Below are positions 1 through 10,574 of a stretch of 64,000 nucleotides of DNA, one piece after another. The position numbers and the translations under genes were made by a program. Numbering within the stretch: the first letter of the stretch is position 1; each line of letters opens with the position of its first letter. The stretch is from Cryptomeria japonica. Its lineage: Eukaryota > Streptophyta > Pinopsida > Cupressales > Cupressaceae. The notes under the pieces are model-generated. The model was not told the DNA's origin. It was given only the letters and a program-made list of their open reading frames with translations, and did not search any database. The DNA lies in the NCBI RefSeq assembly GCF_030272615.1, contig NC_081410.1:503113942-503177941 (forward strand). Direction: 5' to 3'.

Positions 1-319
1 TTTCATCGAATGATGAAAAGTTCATAAATTGAGTGAAACCCTTTCTCTACAACTGCACAATTTTTGGCTTGGGGTTGATGATTTCATCCATGATGCTATC
101 AATATAAAGATCCAAAATGTCTTCATTGTCAATTTCGTCAATCTCATAGTGAATATAGGCCCGTACATCATCTACATGAAAAAATCCATGTAGAATAGAA
201 GAGAATGCTGCAACTGGGTGAACCTTCATAGATTTGTAAGGGTGCTTCTTAAACATAGGATGGGGTCTATCCTTGACCTCAACAACTAGTGGAGTAGAAA
301 TGGAAGACGAGGATGCCAT
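1..319 (-). pseudogene. N-terminus of orphan ORF of LTR element X (partial)
   Basis: Function unknown. It reads leftward from an ATG at 319 (starting MASSSSIS) and runs off the window. There is one in-frame TAG at 47-49. Translation past that stop (RKGFTQFMNF) still aligns with the homologue in element Y at 13669-14010, so the stop is a later mutation. Shared with Y: an M[AT]SSS start, a P.P.FK segment, AFS.IL.G, RAYIH followed by an acidic I-E/D-I stretch, and ED[IL]..[LM]Y[IM]. There is no signal peptide, membrane segment or pol domain. It lies about 400 bp downstream of X's gag-like ORF, so the element is bicistronic. A longer upstream in-frame ATG (370) exists, but the homology starts at 319. 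Confidence 0.6.
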
Positions 320-715
320 TTCAAATTTCAAAAAACCAAACTCTGAAAAGCTCTTCAAAAAATACCTCAACTGACTATTGAATGCGCTAGATCACTTGCC
401 GAATCTCTTTTAGCTCTTTGATTGCCTCAGCCTTAATCGCCTTGTTCTACAGCTCAAAAACACTATTTGCAAAGTGAATAATAACTCTCATATTTTCCCT
501 TTTATTTTTGCAAACCCTAATTTCACTTTGAAATAAATGTGCCTGAGATATCCAACTAGATGTCCTATGCAACTATCGGATGCCGAAATCAGCCATCTGA
601 ATCCTGGAAATCAACTAAAATTCAATTTCTACCATCTATAATCCATCAACTACAGATCTCATCAAGGGGTACTGCAAGATTTGTATGAGTTTACCTCCCC
701 CTAAGGCCAAAATCC

Positions 716-1900
716 CTAGTTACCAGATGAAGGTTTTGCATCAGATTTAGGTACAGATCCATTATCTACCTTAGATTCATCCTTCTTTTCTCACATCTTC
801 TTATGCTGATCTCTAATCTCATCTACCTTTTCCTATCCCTTTTCATCTGATTTGTTCTTGTCTATCGAAGCACTATTTTTTCTTTTGTAGTACTTTGCAA
901 TGTGACTAGTTTTGTTGCATGCTCTACAAACAACATTATTCTACATAGGTCTGAAGTTCATTTGTTTTGGTCTTGTCCTGCACTGATTAGAGATATGTCC
1001 AAACATTCCACACGCATAACATCTTTTTTTCTGAAATCTATTCATTACTTCTCTACACATATTTTACTTGTGTCCAAAGTTATTGCATATGAAACACTAA
1101 CGAGAAAAGGTAGGAACATTATTCATATTGTTCATCATATTGTTACTATTCATCATTCCATTATTCATCCTACTTCTACATTGACTTTCCATATGACCAA
1201 ACTTATTGCAAGTAAAACATCTACCATTGAATTTATGAGAATTAGGTTGTCTTCCCAGAGGATTTTTACTCTTCTGTTGATCAGGTTTTGCATTTCCTTG
1301 TCTAGATCCAAAGGATTCACCTTTCTCAAATCCTAAACAGCGCATGTCCTTTCCATGTCTCTGACTTTCTAGCATCTCATCAAGCCTTGCAGAACTAGAT
1401 TTGAATTTGTCTTTGTACTCATTAGCAGTAGCAAGTTCAGTCCTCAAGGTAGCAATTTGTCTTCCAAGCTCTTGACCACTATTCCTTGATTGTGTCAACT
1501 CAAGCTTCAACTGATCGATCTCATAGGTAATCCTGAAGCATTCGTCAATTCTTTCCTTCAATGATTGTGCCAGATTCTCTCCATTCTTCTTCTGATCCTC
1601 AATCTCCTTAGCTAGCCTCATCACAATGGATTGTGTCTCACTCTTCAAAGCAACAATTTCTCTCTCAAGCTTGTTAACTTCATTAGTTTTGTCTTGGTAT
1701 TCCATGATCTGATCTTCTTTCTCCTTTAACTTGTCCATCAATTTCTTTGTCTTCTCTCTACAAACACTTGCTTGATCCTTCAACTCAATAATGAATTCAT
1801 TAGTAGCATTCAGGTTCTTCTTCAGGGTACATATCTCATTTCTAGCTGCATCAAGATCCTCAAGTGCCACATTGAGTTGACTCTGAAAACCAGAATCCAT
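716..1900 (-). pseudogene. Gag-like coiled-coil protein with four CCHC zinc knuckles (element X)
   Basis: Probable nucleocapsid-like packaging protein of a non-autonomous LTR element. The ATG at 1900 (MDSGFQ) lies about 50 nt after the primer site, and the aligned start in Y (25066) agrees. Residues 1 to about 190 are highly charged heptad-like coiled coil (LEDLDAARNEICTLKK...). Then come four knuckles of C-x2-C-x4-H-x4-C type: CFTCNKFGHMESQC, CFICNNFGHK*NMC (TAA in place of a sense codon), CYACGMFGHISNQC and CRACNKTSHIAKYY (last Cys changed to Tyr). A K/E/D-rich tail ends at TAG 716. Nonsense codons at 1097 and further on break the frame. No capsid, protease or RT domain is visible. Ordinary plant Gag proteins usually have one knuckle, so four is unusual. 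Confidence 0.7.
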
Positions 1901-1952
1901 AGAATCAATCTCCCGGATCTTCCTCAAGTGCTTAAGCTTCCTCAGAGGAACT

Positions 1953-1968
1953 AGGCTTTGATACCAAT
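1953..1968 (-). promoter_or_regulatory. Primer-binding site of element X
   Basis: The reverse complement of ggctttgataccaat reads ATTGGTATCAAAGCC, close to the complement of the 3' end of plant initiator tRNA-Met (TGGTATCAGAGC). It abuts the LTR edge at 1969, as expected for minus-strand synthesis priming, and fixes the element's orientation as leftward. Confidence 0.75.
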
Positions 1969-2928
1969 TGTTGGAATCAAAGATCACTAAAAGGGGGGGA
2001 GTGAATCAATGATCTATTAGAAATCAAATCCATAATCTTATTCTTTATCCATCGGTTAGCAATGCATAACAGAAAATAACATAAATAAGCAACAAATAAA
2101 CCACATATCCACAACACTGGAATTTTTACGTGGAAACCCAGAAAGGGAAAAACCACAGTGGGGTTGGAACCCACACTATTCATACACTATGGCTAGGAGT
2201 ACATAAATATTACATAGATGGGGAATGCACTTGCATTTAGGCTCACTTCTTAGAGATCACTGCTCAAAGGATTTTTGCCCGAAAGGCTACAACCCTCACG
2301 GAAGTCTCACTGATTTAAAATTTGATTACAATGATAAAATATAGTAAAATAAACTCTGAGATAGCATCTGACAATGCAGGAATGAGTTTCGGTTGAGCAT
2401 TAGATCTTTAACTGTCCTTGCTCTGCAAATATTATTTTTCTGTCTAGTCAGCTACCGAATTATCTGTAAACCAAATGTGCATGTGAAACTTCACTCAATC
2501 ACACCAAAAAGGATCACCACAATAGTATTACACAAAAATCCAATCGCCAAAACAATCCTATATATCCATTCTTAACATTAAAATAATCTCCTTCAACTCA
2601 GCTTCAAGAAGTGTAACATGTAGCTCCAAGTCGGCTTGAATCTTGAACAAAACATAGCACTAGACCAAAATATTATTGTCACACGCTTCCTAAGGATGTT
2701 CCCATTCACCGAGATCACAAAATAAATCACTAAAAATACCGCAATCATCGGAAGTCATTCCAGACCAAAACATTACTGAGATAGCCCTATTTTAGCGGTT
2801 AACTCTTGGTTCCATATAAGATGAATCATGATCGCTAGATCGAATCACCAAGAAGAGTTGCCATCATTGACAACCCTAGACCAATAAGCAACTACCAAAA
2901 GTCACCGGATGCGTGTCGATTGCCAACA
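1969..2928 (-). repeat. 5' LTR of non-autonomous element X
   Basis: Starts tgttggaatc at 1969, next to the primer site, and I end it at tgccaaca (2928), giving TG...CA termini. It contains the module seen in other LTRs here: a GTGGAAACCC-like block followed by GGGAAAAACCAC near 2130-2160, and a 7-base G run near 1993. The partner LTR would lie left of the window, so the target-site duplication cannot be checked. The 2928 boundary comes from terminal motifs only. Confidence 0.6.
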
Positions 2929-5900
2929 ACAAAAACTAGAAACACAACACTATCTTATAGAGACACGTTAGTAATAGCCATAGACATAGCAATAAAAACC
3001 ATAAATGCTACACAATAGAAACTATAAAAAAGTCTAATTAAAAAAGAGTGCAGCCCAAATTTCTAGAAACACATTAATATTAATTAGATAATATCCTATT
3101 ATTTAATTAATTTTCCCTATTTCCCTCTAGTTTTCCTATTTCCTAGCCTAAGGTAAATAGTTGCCTTTAATTATTTATTTTTATCTTTATCCACTTCCTT
3201 CCAAAAATTAAATTAATAATCCTATTTATTTATTTAATTTCACCCTCACATGTCACACCCTCCATCACTTTTACTTGCCCCCTAGTATTCTCCTAACCCC
3301 TCCCCTTAACAATAAATGGTCATTCCCTAATCCTAATTATTTAAGGTTGGCCCACTTCAAACTACCACACAATCTCACTCCTCATGATCAACCTTAAATG
3401 TACCCCTTTTGAAGAAGATCCCATGTACTTAGGCACATGGTTCTTTCTTCCTCAAGTACCCAAAAGGAATTTTTAATTTCTCACTTGCAATCCTCCTTTT
3501 TATAAATGGGAATTTTAAGTTCCCATTTGTGTAACCTCAAATTATCCTCACTCTCTTTGCCTCATCTCATTGTGACACTTAGTGAAATCTCATAAGGTGA
3601 AAGTATCAAATCATCCTCTGCCCTTTATCTTCAACAAGAAATCTTGATCCTTCATTTGTTTCATCCCAAATCTATATATATAATGTCATTAATTGTATCC
3701 CTGTTACAATTTTACAACCTTTTTTGGGCCCTAATTTAAGTGTTCTCTCTCATATCTCATTTCAAGCCTATTTATGGCCTTCTCACAACCAAATTTTCAT
3801 CATATGCTTATTTGAAATGACTAGTAAACATGAAAATCTAATTTATAATAGAAAGATTTAAAAAAAATTCTCCTAAACAAATCAAATCTACAGAAAAAAG
3901 AACAAAATATGAGTTTTTAGAGAAGAAATAAATTGAACATAAGCACAACTAGCTTTGCATTAGATTCACTATCTTTTATATTGGAATATCTAGTTAAATT
4001 TGATTACGTACAATGCCATGACTAGTATTCCATTGTAATGCACACCAAAATACTCTAGAGAAAAGCACCTAAACTAACAAACAAATAGAGAAATTCTTTT
4101 TTAACATCTACTAATGCAACATATTGATTTACCATTACTCATTTGCATTAGTCATATCATAACATAAATACATAAACAACTTAAAACATAACCATATTCT
4201 TAACAACTTATTAAGCAAGCAGAATATCAATACATCTCACTAACAATCATTTCCCTAGGGTATCTTAATGCCATTACTTAACTAACAATAAGACATAAAC
4301 AATCCATAATCATGAAACCATAACTTCCATTACACTTCCTACTTAATTACTTCTTTCCTAATATAAGAATTATGAACTATCAAATATATATCCTAGATAT
4401 CCTTAGTATCTCTCAATCTATTATAAGGCACCAAATCAAATGTTCCTAATTCCCTCTAAAAACCTTCTAACAAGATGATATCTTTCTTCCTCATGAAATA
4501 ATATCTAATGCAAATCTAATTCATCTCCTTTAAGAGAATCATATAGATCTATAAATACTTATTCATATTCATAATCCAATGATAACCAACATTAGAAAAT
4601 AAACTCTTCCAACTTAAGACATTCACTCATAGTTATACATGAATTACTTATCATTTCACTATTATCCATAGATATAAACAAGGAGATACGCTCACATTAC
4701 TCAATAATTTAATTCCTTTCAAATCTAGAATTACATACATAATGAGTATCCAATAACAATAATCATAATCCCTTACAACTCATCCTAAATTCAACCTACT
4801 ACAAGTCCCAATACATAAGACCCCAAGATACAAGATACAAAACCTTCCTTACAATTACTTCTATCTCATGATATAAAGTACGTGATTTCATTCTCAATTA
4901 CATAGATTATGCTCCAAAGATCCATCCACATGAAGATACATCCATGCTCACTAGCATCCAAAGAAGAACATCTCATTGGAAGAAGACATCGAACCACCTG
5001 ACCATGTGGAACCATAAGGAACCACCCCCCATGCTAAGAGATGACACAAGATTCCAACTAACACTCTAGACCTAGGTTGATACCTAACAACCAAGGGAAT
5101 CAACATGACATCCACAAAAGATAACATCCAAATAGCAATAATTAAAATCACATCACAAGGCTAATCATAAATCAATAAAATCCCAGAGGCATACTAAAAA
5201 ATCACGGCATAAGGATCATGGACACATGTAGGGAGAGTCTCATCACATGCTATCCTCACAAAGAAGGGGCCAAGCCACACCTTGATAGACATGTGGATCC
5301 ATCTCAACCTATGAGCATTCAAGGGAGTTTTGCTTACCATCACAATGCTCTTTCCAAGCTCATCTTGAGTCTCTCCTCAAGGGCTATGAGGTGGGGCCAC
5401 AAAAGCTATTCATTATCTTGATTAAGTGAATCCTAATTACGCAAACCACTAATCAAATTATTATGGTTTTCATTTGCAAATTAAACATAAACCCTCCATG
5501 TGGTCGCATGATAGGTCTAGACCCTAAGCATCATCTCTATGAACCTCTTAGAGCCTATTTCTCATGAGCTCAGTCCCACACTCTCCCTATCCATGGACCA
5601 AGTCCATATAGGGTAAAACATAAACCACATCAACATTAAAATAACATCATGAAGGATCTCAGTGAAAATATTATCACAACAACATTATTGATACAAATCT
5701 AAAACATAACATGAACCATAATGCCAACTTGCAAAGCAAGGGCCTCCACCAACAAATGCACAAAAATAACAAGAGTAAAGCTTACAACATCTTACATTTA
5801 AAATATGCAATACATCCTCAATAGTGACACAATCCATCCCATTGGAGCTCATATGAATTCAACATATACAACAAGGTATTCTCCCTCTTGCTGGAGCTAA

Positions 5901-6213
5901 ATCAACACATATGCACAATCCTCAATGGCAAGGAACACACCATCTTTCCAGAGAACAAATCAACATTAAAATGAGAAATACCAAACCATAAGAATCTTTG
6001 AGAAACTCAAGATATTCATAAAATCCTCTTTAACAATCTTAAAATCCGAAAGAGTGACCACAGAGCCCACCAAACTTGAAAAACTGGCAAAACAAAGTAG
6101 AATGGTCCATCCATGGTGTAGAATGGCACATAGAAACCAGTCTATAGTGCATCAATGATTTTCTATAGCGCATAGCTGACAGAGTCCAAAACTGACAAAA
6201 ATAGGAGATACAA
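2929..6213. other. Gene-free A+T-rich DNA
   Basis: No reading frame here resembles a known family, and I see no RNA gene or tandem array. The right part probably continues the left LTR of Z, because Z's left boundary is not resolved and the other LTR copy is truncated at 29941. Confidence 0.5.
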
Positions 6214-7102
6214 AGTCATGAATCTGCCCAAAACTGAACATAGACTCATAAAAGTATGCAGTAACACTTTTAGAAGGTGCGTAAAACCAAAATAAGGCTA
6301 AAGAAAGGCATAATTAGAGCAACAAGACCTCACATGAGCATTTAAATTTCATTTCCCAATATCACATACACAATCATATATAGACAATGCCAGGGATCAA
6401 ATGACATCACCATATGACAGAATAAGGTAAAGAGAGTGTCTCATACACAACTAAAATGGAAAAAAACAATGACTCAACAAGTCCAAAGGGAAGGAAAAAC
6501 AAGAGACTATAACCACAGAGAATGTAGAATTGAGCCTTCACGGCAACACCCAACACAATAAATAGAAAGAATACAAATATTTAATTCCACAATCTTAATA
6601 CATATATTTCAATATTAATATCTTTTCTTCAATTATGTTTCCCATTCTCCCAGAGACAATCTTTTAGTAGACATGAAGAAAACAACTCTTTCAAAATCAA
6701 AATGCAAGAAAGGAAAAGGCCTCCAACCTGGAAAGTAGAGTGATGGAAATGCAATTGTAGAAGAGAAAAATAGAGTCCAGCAAGCTTTCCAAAATCCAAA
6801 ATCCAAAATCCAATCCAACCAAGCAATTCAAAAATCCAAAAGTTGCAGAAAACATCCAGAAGCTAAACTCTGACAATGCACAAAGAAGCCATTAAATAAA
6901 AAATAAAATTCAAAACTATAGAAAGATTTCAACCAATCAAAATATTCCTATAAACCATATAATATACCTACCATGCATAGTTTTGAGGTAAGTAATATAA
7001 AATAGTATTATTTACTTACCCCAGCAAAATCAACCAATAGGATAAAAGGGTAGGTAGTGAATATATTTTATCAATTAACCATATAGTAACAAGAGAAATA
7101 AT
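6214..7102 (-). repeat. Z left LTR, segment 1
   Basis: Aligns by eye with 29941-30800 (both begin gtcatgaatc and continue cccaaaactgaacata). It ends at the ataat target site where solo LTR S inserted. Confidence 0.7.
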
Positions 7103-7404
7103 TGTAGACACCTAAAAATGGTCAACGCTTGCGGAATCATACTTTAACATTTGCGCATTGCCTCATTTTAGGTTTTTGCGTCACATTAACATTTCTCCTA
7201 TGTTTCGCACTTGGTCTTTATCATTTGTGAGCATCGAGTCATTCTTCTACATTCTTCATTCGTCTCGCCTCTCGAATTTGGTCTTGTCGACAACAATCTC
7301 CAATAATGATTTTAATCGATCTTATCTTATTGCATCAATGTGCATGTTCATTTGTCATTATTTTGGACATCATCAATCCTAATTAGGGTTTTGTCCTCCT
7401 GTCA

Positions 7405-7635
7405 ATCTTGCGATCAATTTGTCATCGATCGTTGCCCTCTTATCAATCTTGTCATCTGGCGATCGATTTATCATCAATCCTTATCATTTTCAATCTTGTC
7501 GTTTAACAATCGATTTGTCATCGATCGTGGTCATTTTCAATATTGTCATTTTGCAATCTATTTTGTCATCGATTCTTGTCCTCTTGTTCGATCTTGTCAT
7601 TTTGCGATCGATTTGTCATCGATCATTGTTTGTCT
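7405..7635 (+). repeat. Tandem repeat of about 48 bp inside solo LTR S
   Basis: About five diverged copies built round gtcatcgatc, which recurs at 7421, 7470 (variant), 7517, 7565 and 7615, a spacing of 47-50 bp. It creates overlapping open frames in several phases, all low-complexity, which I do not regard as genes. Confidence 0.8.
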
Positions 7636-8078
7636 CAATTATGTCAATTTGGATCAATTTGTCATTGTTCCTCGTCAATTGGCGCATTTTCTCAATCAAA
7701 TCATTTATCACATTGGTCATTTATCAATTTAAAATCATGATCGATATCAATTATCTTCAATCAAGACCTAATTGTCATTCTCGCATTGCTAATTCATCTT
7801 CTAGGGTTTTATGATTTAATCATTTAACCTTGTTTGTCATTTCTCTCTCTAGGATTAATAAATTATTTATTTATCCTAAGTCTTCTCATTACAATTAAAT
7901 GTTCATTTAATTGGCTAATTATTCCTCTTTGTGAATTAATTAATAAATGACAAATTATTAATTAATTTACCTAATTTCTAATTTTTCCTAATTTCTTAAA
8001 TTCCTCATTTTCTAATTTCCTAATTTTCTAATTCCTAATTTCAATTTTCCTCCTATTTCTCTCCTAAATTCATGGAAA

Positions 8079-8225
8079 TGACATAGAAATTTGTCATAAT
8101 TTGTCATAATTGACAATCAATCAATTTTTGACATAGAAGTTTGTCATAATTTGTCATAAATTATCAATCAACAAATTTTGCATAGAAAGTGCATAATTTG
8201 TCATAATTTGTCATAATTGACATAA
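8079..8225 (+). repeat. Second tandem repeat inside solo LTR S
   Basis: Three imperfect copies of a 45-58 bp unit containing catagaa(a/g)tttgtc and a doubled ataatttgtc motif. It lies in an A+T-rich segment of the LTR and is not coding. Confidence 0.7.
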
Positions 8226-8643
8226 TTGATTTGCAATTTCCATTTGAATTGAATCATGCTAATCTTGTCTTTCTCCAATTCTTCTATAAATTGGATGAAT
8301 TTCTTCAATCGAATCCCCTAATCAGATTATCGAATTTCTAATCAATCACACTTCGAGTACTCTTGATCAATAATCTTACCTACTTGCTTTCAATCATGTG
8401 TGTGCACTTGTAGGTGAGATCCACAACCAAACTATTTGAAGAGGAAAGAAGAACAATGGAGCCGCATGAAGGAAACATTTGGATTTATCTCTGGTTTGCA
8501 TAATCCTTTTGAATGTTTTTATCTTTATGTCTCTATTGAATGTGTTTAGGATAGATCATTGCAATTGTGCTTTCGTGATTGAGCTAATGATTAATGTTTT
8601 GATATTTGTTTGTGATGATTCCTATTTCCTAACGTACAATAAT

Positions 8644-9513
8644 GAATCAAAACCATTTAATAAATAACCTCATGGGCAAAATAGAAATACAAAAGCCCAA
8701 TAATCTAATAAATCAAAATCAATATAAAATAAATATCAAAGCTATATAAATAAACAAATAAATAATAATCCAAATCCCCAATAAATAAATAAATAAAATA
8801 ACAAAGGGAAAAAAATAAATAATAAACCATATAAAATAATTAAATAATACAAATAAATATTAAATCCTAATAATAAATAAGACAAATAATAATTAAACGA
8901 TCAAGCTATAAAATAAATTAATTTTAACATTAATAAACTATATTAATCAGTTATTAATTAATTAAACAATCAAATACTCTCAACACCATAAGGCAAACTA
9001 ACACAAGGGTCACACATTATACTGAAAGATGCCACAAGGCAATCTGACTGAGACAATAGACTGACTAGGATATCAACTAGGACCTAGAGTACAAGGAATG
9101 CAACTTATGCTAGCTCCAATAACATGCCATTGGGAAAAGACACGCTCAAACTTGTGAGACCAGGTGGAGTCGATGTCTAGTACCTATAATCTTTCAACCA
9201 CCAAGAACCATGATACAACATATATTATAATATATCATAAATAATCAAGCAAGTGAGAGAATAGCAATGTCATATCATGGTCATAGTGAGTGGTATGACA
9301 TCGTCCCTATCACGAAGACACTAGAAAGCAATCACAATCATCATAGCATGAACTCAATCATCATGATCATAGAATAGGGTTAGCATAATCATAATATCAT
9401 TGAAATCCCATATGCAAAACAAATCCATCATGAACCATGAAAACGTATAAGATCATCATATAAATCCATCATCATCGTAATCCAAGATATGTCAATCATC
9501 CATTAGAGCCATC
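8644..9513 (-). repeat. Z left LTR, segment 2
   Basis: Aligns with 30813-31007 and 40093-40578. It ends with ccatc (9509-9513), the target site duplicated by element Y. A run of poly-A/T-rich DNA at 8690-8990 is missing from the right LTR copy at about 40092. Confidence 0.7.
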
Positions 9514-10384
9514 TGTTAGATACTTGATCAGTCCCAAAGACATTGAGAGGGGGGGTGAATCAGTGTCTAACCGGTAAATGAAATATTTAAACTTGTTTGC
9601 AAATTTACAACCCAAATTAATGTACCGGTAAACAAGCAATAAAGCAATAAAGAGAAATAACAGTATAACCATCAATGCACACCATAACACAAATATTTTT
9701 GGCGAGAAAACCCGGTAGGGGAAAAACCTCGGTGGAATTTGTGACCCATACTATTTACTCAGTAGCCAATATGAATAAATATTACTTATACAATAGGGGC
9801 CTGCACATGCAAGAAGGCCAACATCTTAGAGCTCACTGCTCAATCACAAAAAGGAGTCACATTGACTACAAAATTGGATTATTAAATTCAATGACAATGT
9901 ACTGCTCAAAATAGCATCTGCAATGTTGGATTCAGTACAGGTTTAAGCTCCATCAAATACCTCTACCATAAACCTTTCTTTGCTCTGCTCTGCTCTTATT
10001 TGCTCATCAAAATTATTACATCAAAATGCATATACAGATATTCGCCCTCATATTTCACTTACATTAATTACCTATACATTTTTTTCATACCTTTTTCACT
10101 CTTACAAAATGACCTGTAAGATCTCATACATATATGAATCTTTACAATACATCATGTCGGCTATACAATATAAATACAATACAAAACAATATAATTTCCA
10201 TGTCGGCTGGGGTACTGGTAAGATCTTCTGTTGGTGTAGACTGGGTGCCGGTGAGAATAATCTATAGTGCCTGCTGGTGCCAGCAAATAATGTCTATTGC
10301 CGGTGTAAGTTGTGAACCGTGTTACCAGTTGGTTGCCATCAATGACAACATCAACTATTCTCATCTGAGTGTATAATTCCAATA
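9514..10384 (-). repeat. 3' LTR of Y
   Basis: 871 bp, tgttagatac ... ccaata on +; the outermost CA has mutated to TA compared with the partner (ccaaca). It keeps several CCGG/CCGGT sites that have become CTGG or CCAG in the 5' LTR. About 11 differences are visible in the first 175 aligned bases. Confidence 0.85.
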
Positions 10385-10574
10385 ATCTCCCCCTTTGGCA
10401 TTGATGGCAACACTAATGAGAAAAATCCAAAAACTGATATCCAAAAATGAAGTCCAAAAATAAGAGTGCCCCCCCTGAGCAAATGATCTCTTCTGCACAT
10501 TTTTCTCCATACTACTACTCCCCCTTTGACATCAATGACAAAGGATGTCAAAAAGAATCAAATAATTTAAAATT
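10385..10574 (-). promoter_or_regulatory. Y 3' polypurine tract and duplicate purine tract
   Basis: On the minus strand a run reading AAAGGGGGAGAT (10385-10396) directly precedes the 3' LTR, the expected plus-strand primer. A second very similar run (+ strand ctccccctttgacatcaatg, starting about 10519) lies about 130 bp further inside. The same pair occurs in copia A and B. An inverted repeat (gttgccatcaatg at 10332-10344 and cattgatggcaac at 10398-10410) spans the LTR/PPT junction. Confidence 0.65.

Larger units (their letters stand above)
7103..8638 (+). repeat. Solo LTR S
   Basis: A 1536-bp unit with TG...CA ends (tgtagacacc ... aacgtaca). It is flanked by a 5-bp duplication, ataat, at 7098-7102 and 8639-8643. 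The other Z LTR copy (around 30798-30812) has the same flanks joined with one ataat, so it is an empty site. There is no internal coding sequence, so this is the product of LTR-LTR recombination. The parent family is not identified, and orientation is arbitrary. Confidence 0.85.

Noticed and set aside
4951-5421. Possible small genes near 5 kb (66-67 codons on either strand)
   Set aside because: No conserved motif, no start context and no homologue in the window; region is A+T-rich LTR-like DNA.
7401-7640. CRISPR-like repeat array
   Set aside because: Units are diverged, contiguous and without unique spacers, and the context is a plant LTR.
7158-7814. Several overlapping long open frames on + (up to 131 codons)
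   Set aside because: They lie in the ~48-bp tandem repeat of solo LTR S; all phases are open because of the repeat, and composition is low-complexity (S/I/V/H-rich).
10134-10382. Overlapping frames on both strands at about 10.2 kb
   Set aside because: Inside the 3' LTR of Y; the 5' LTR copy (25800-25990) does not keep them open.
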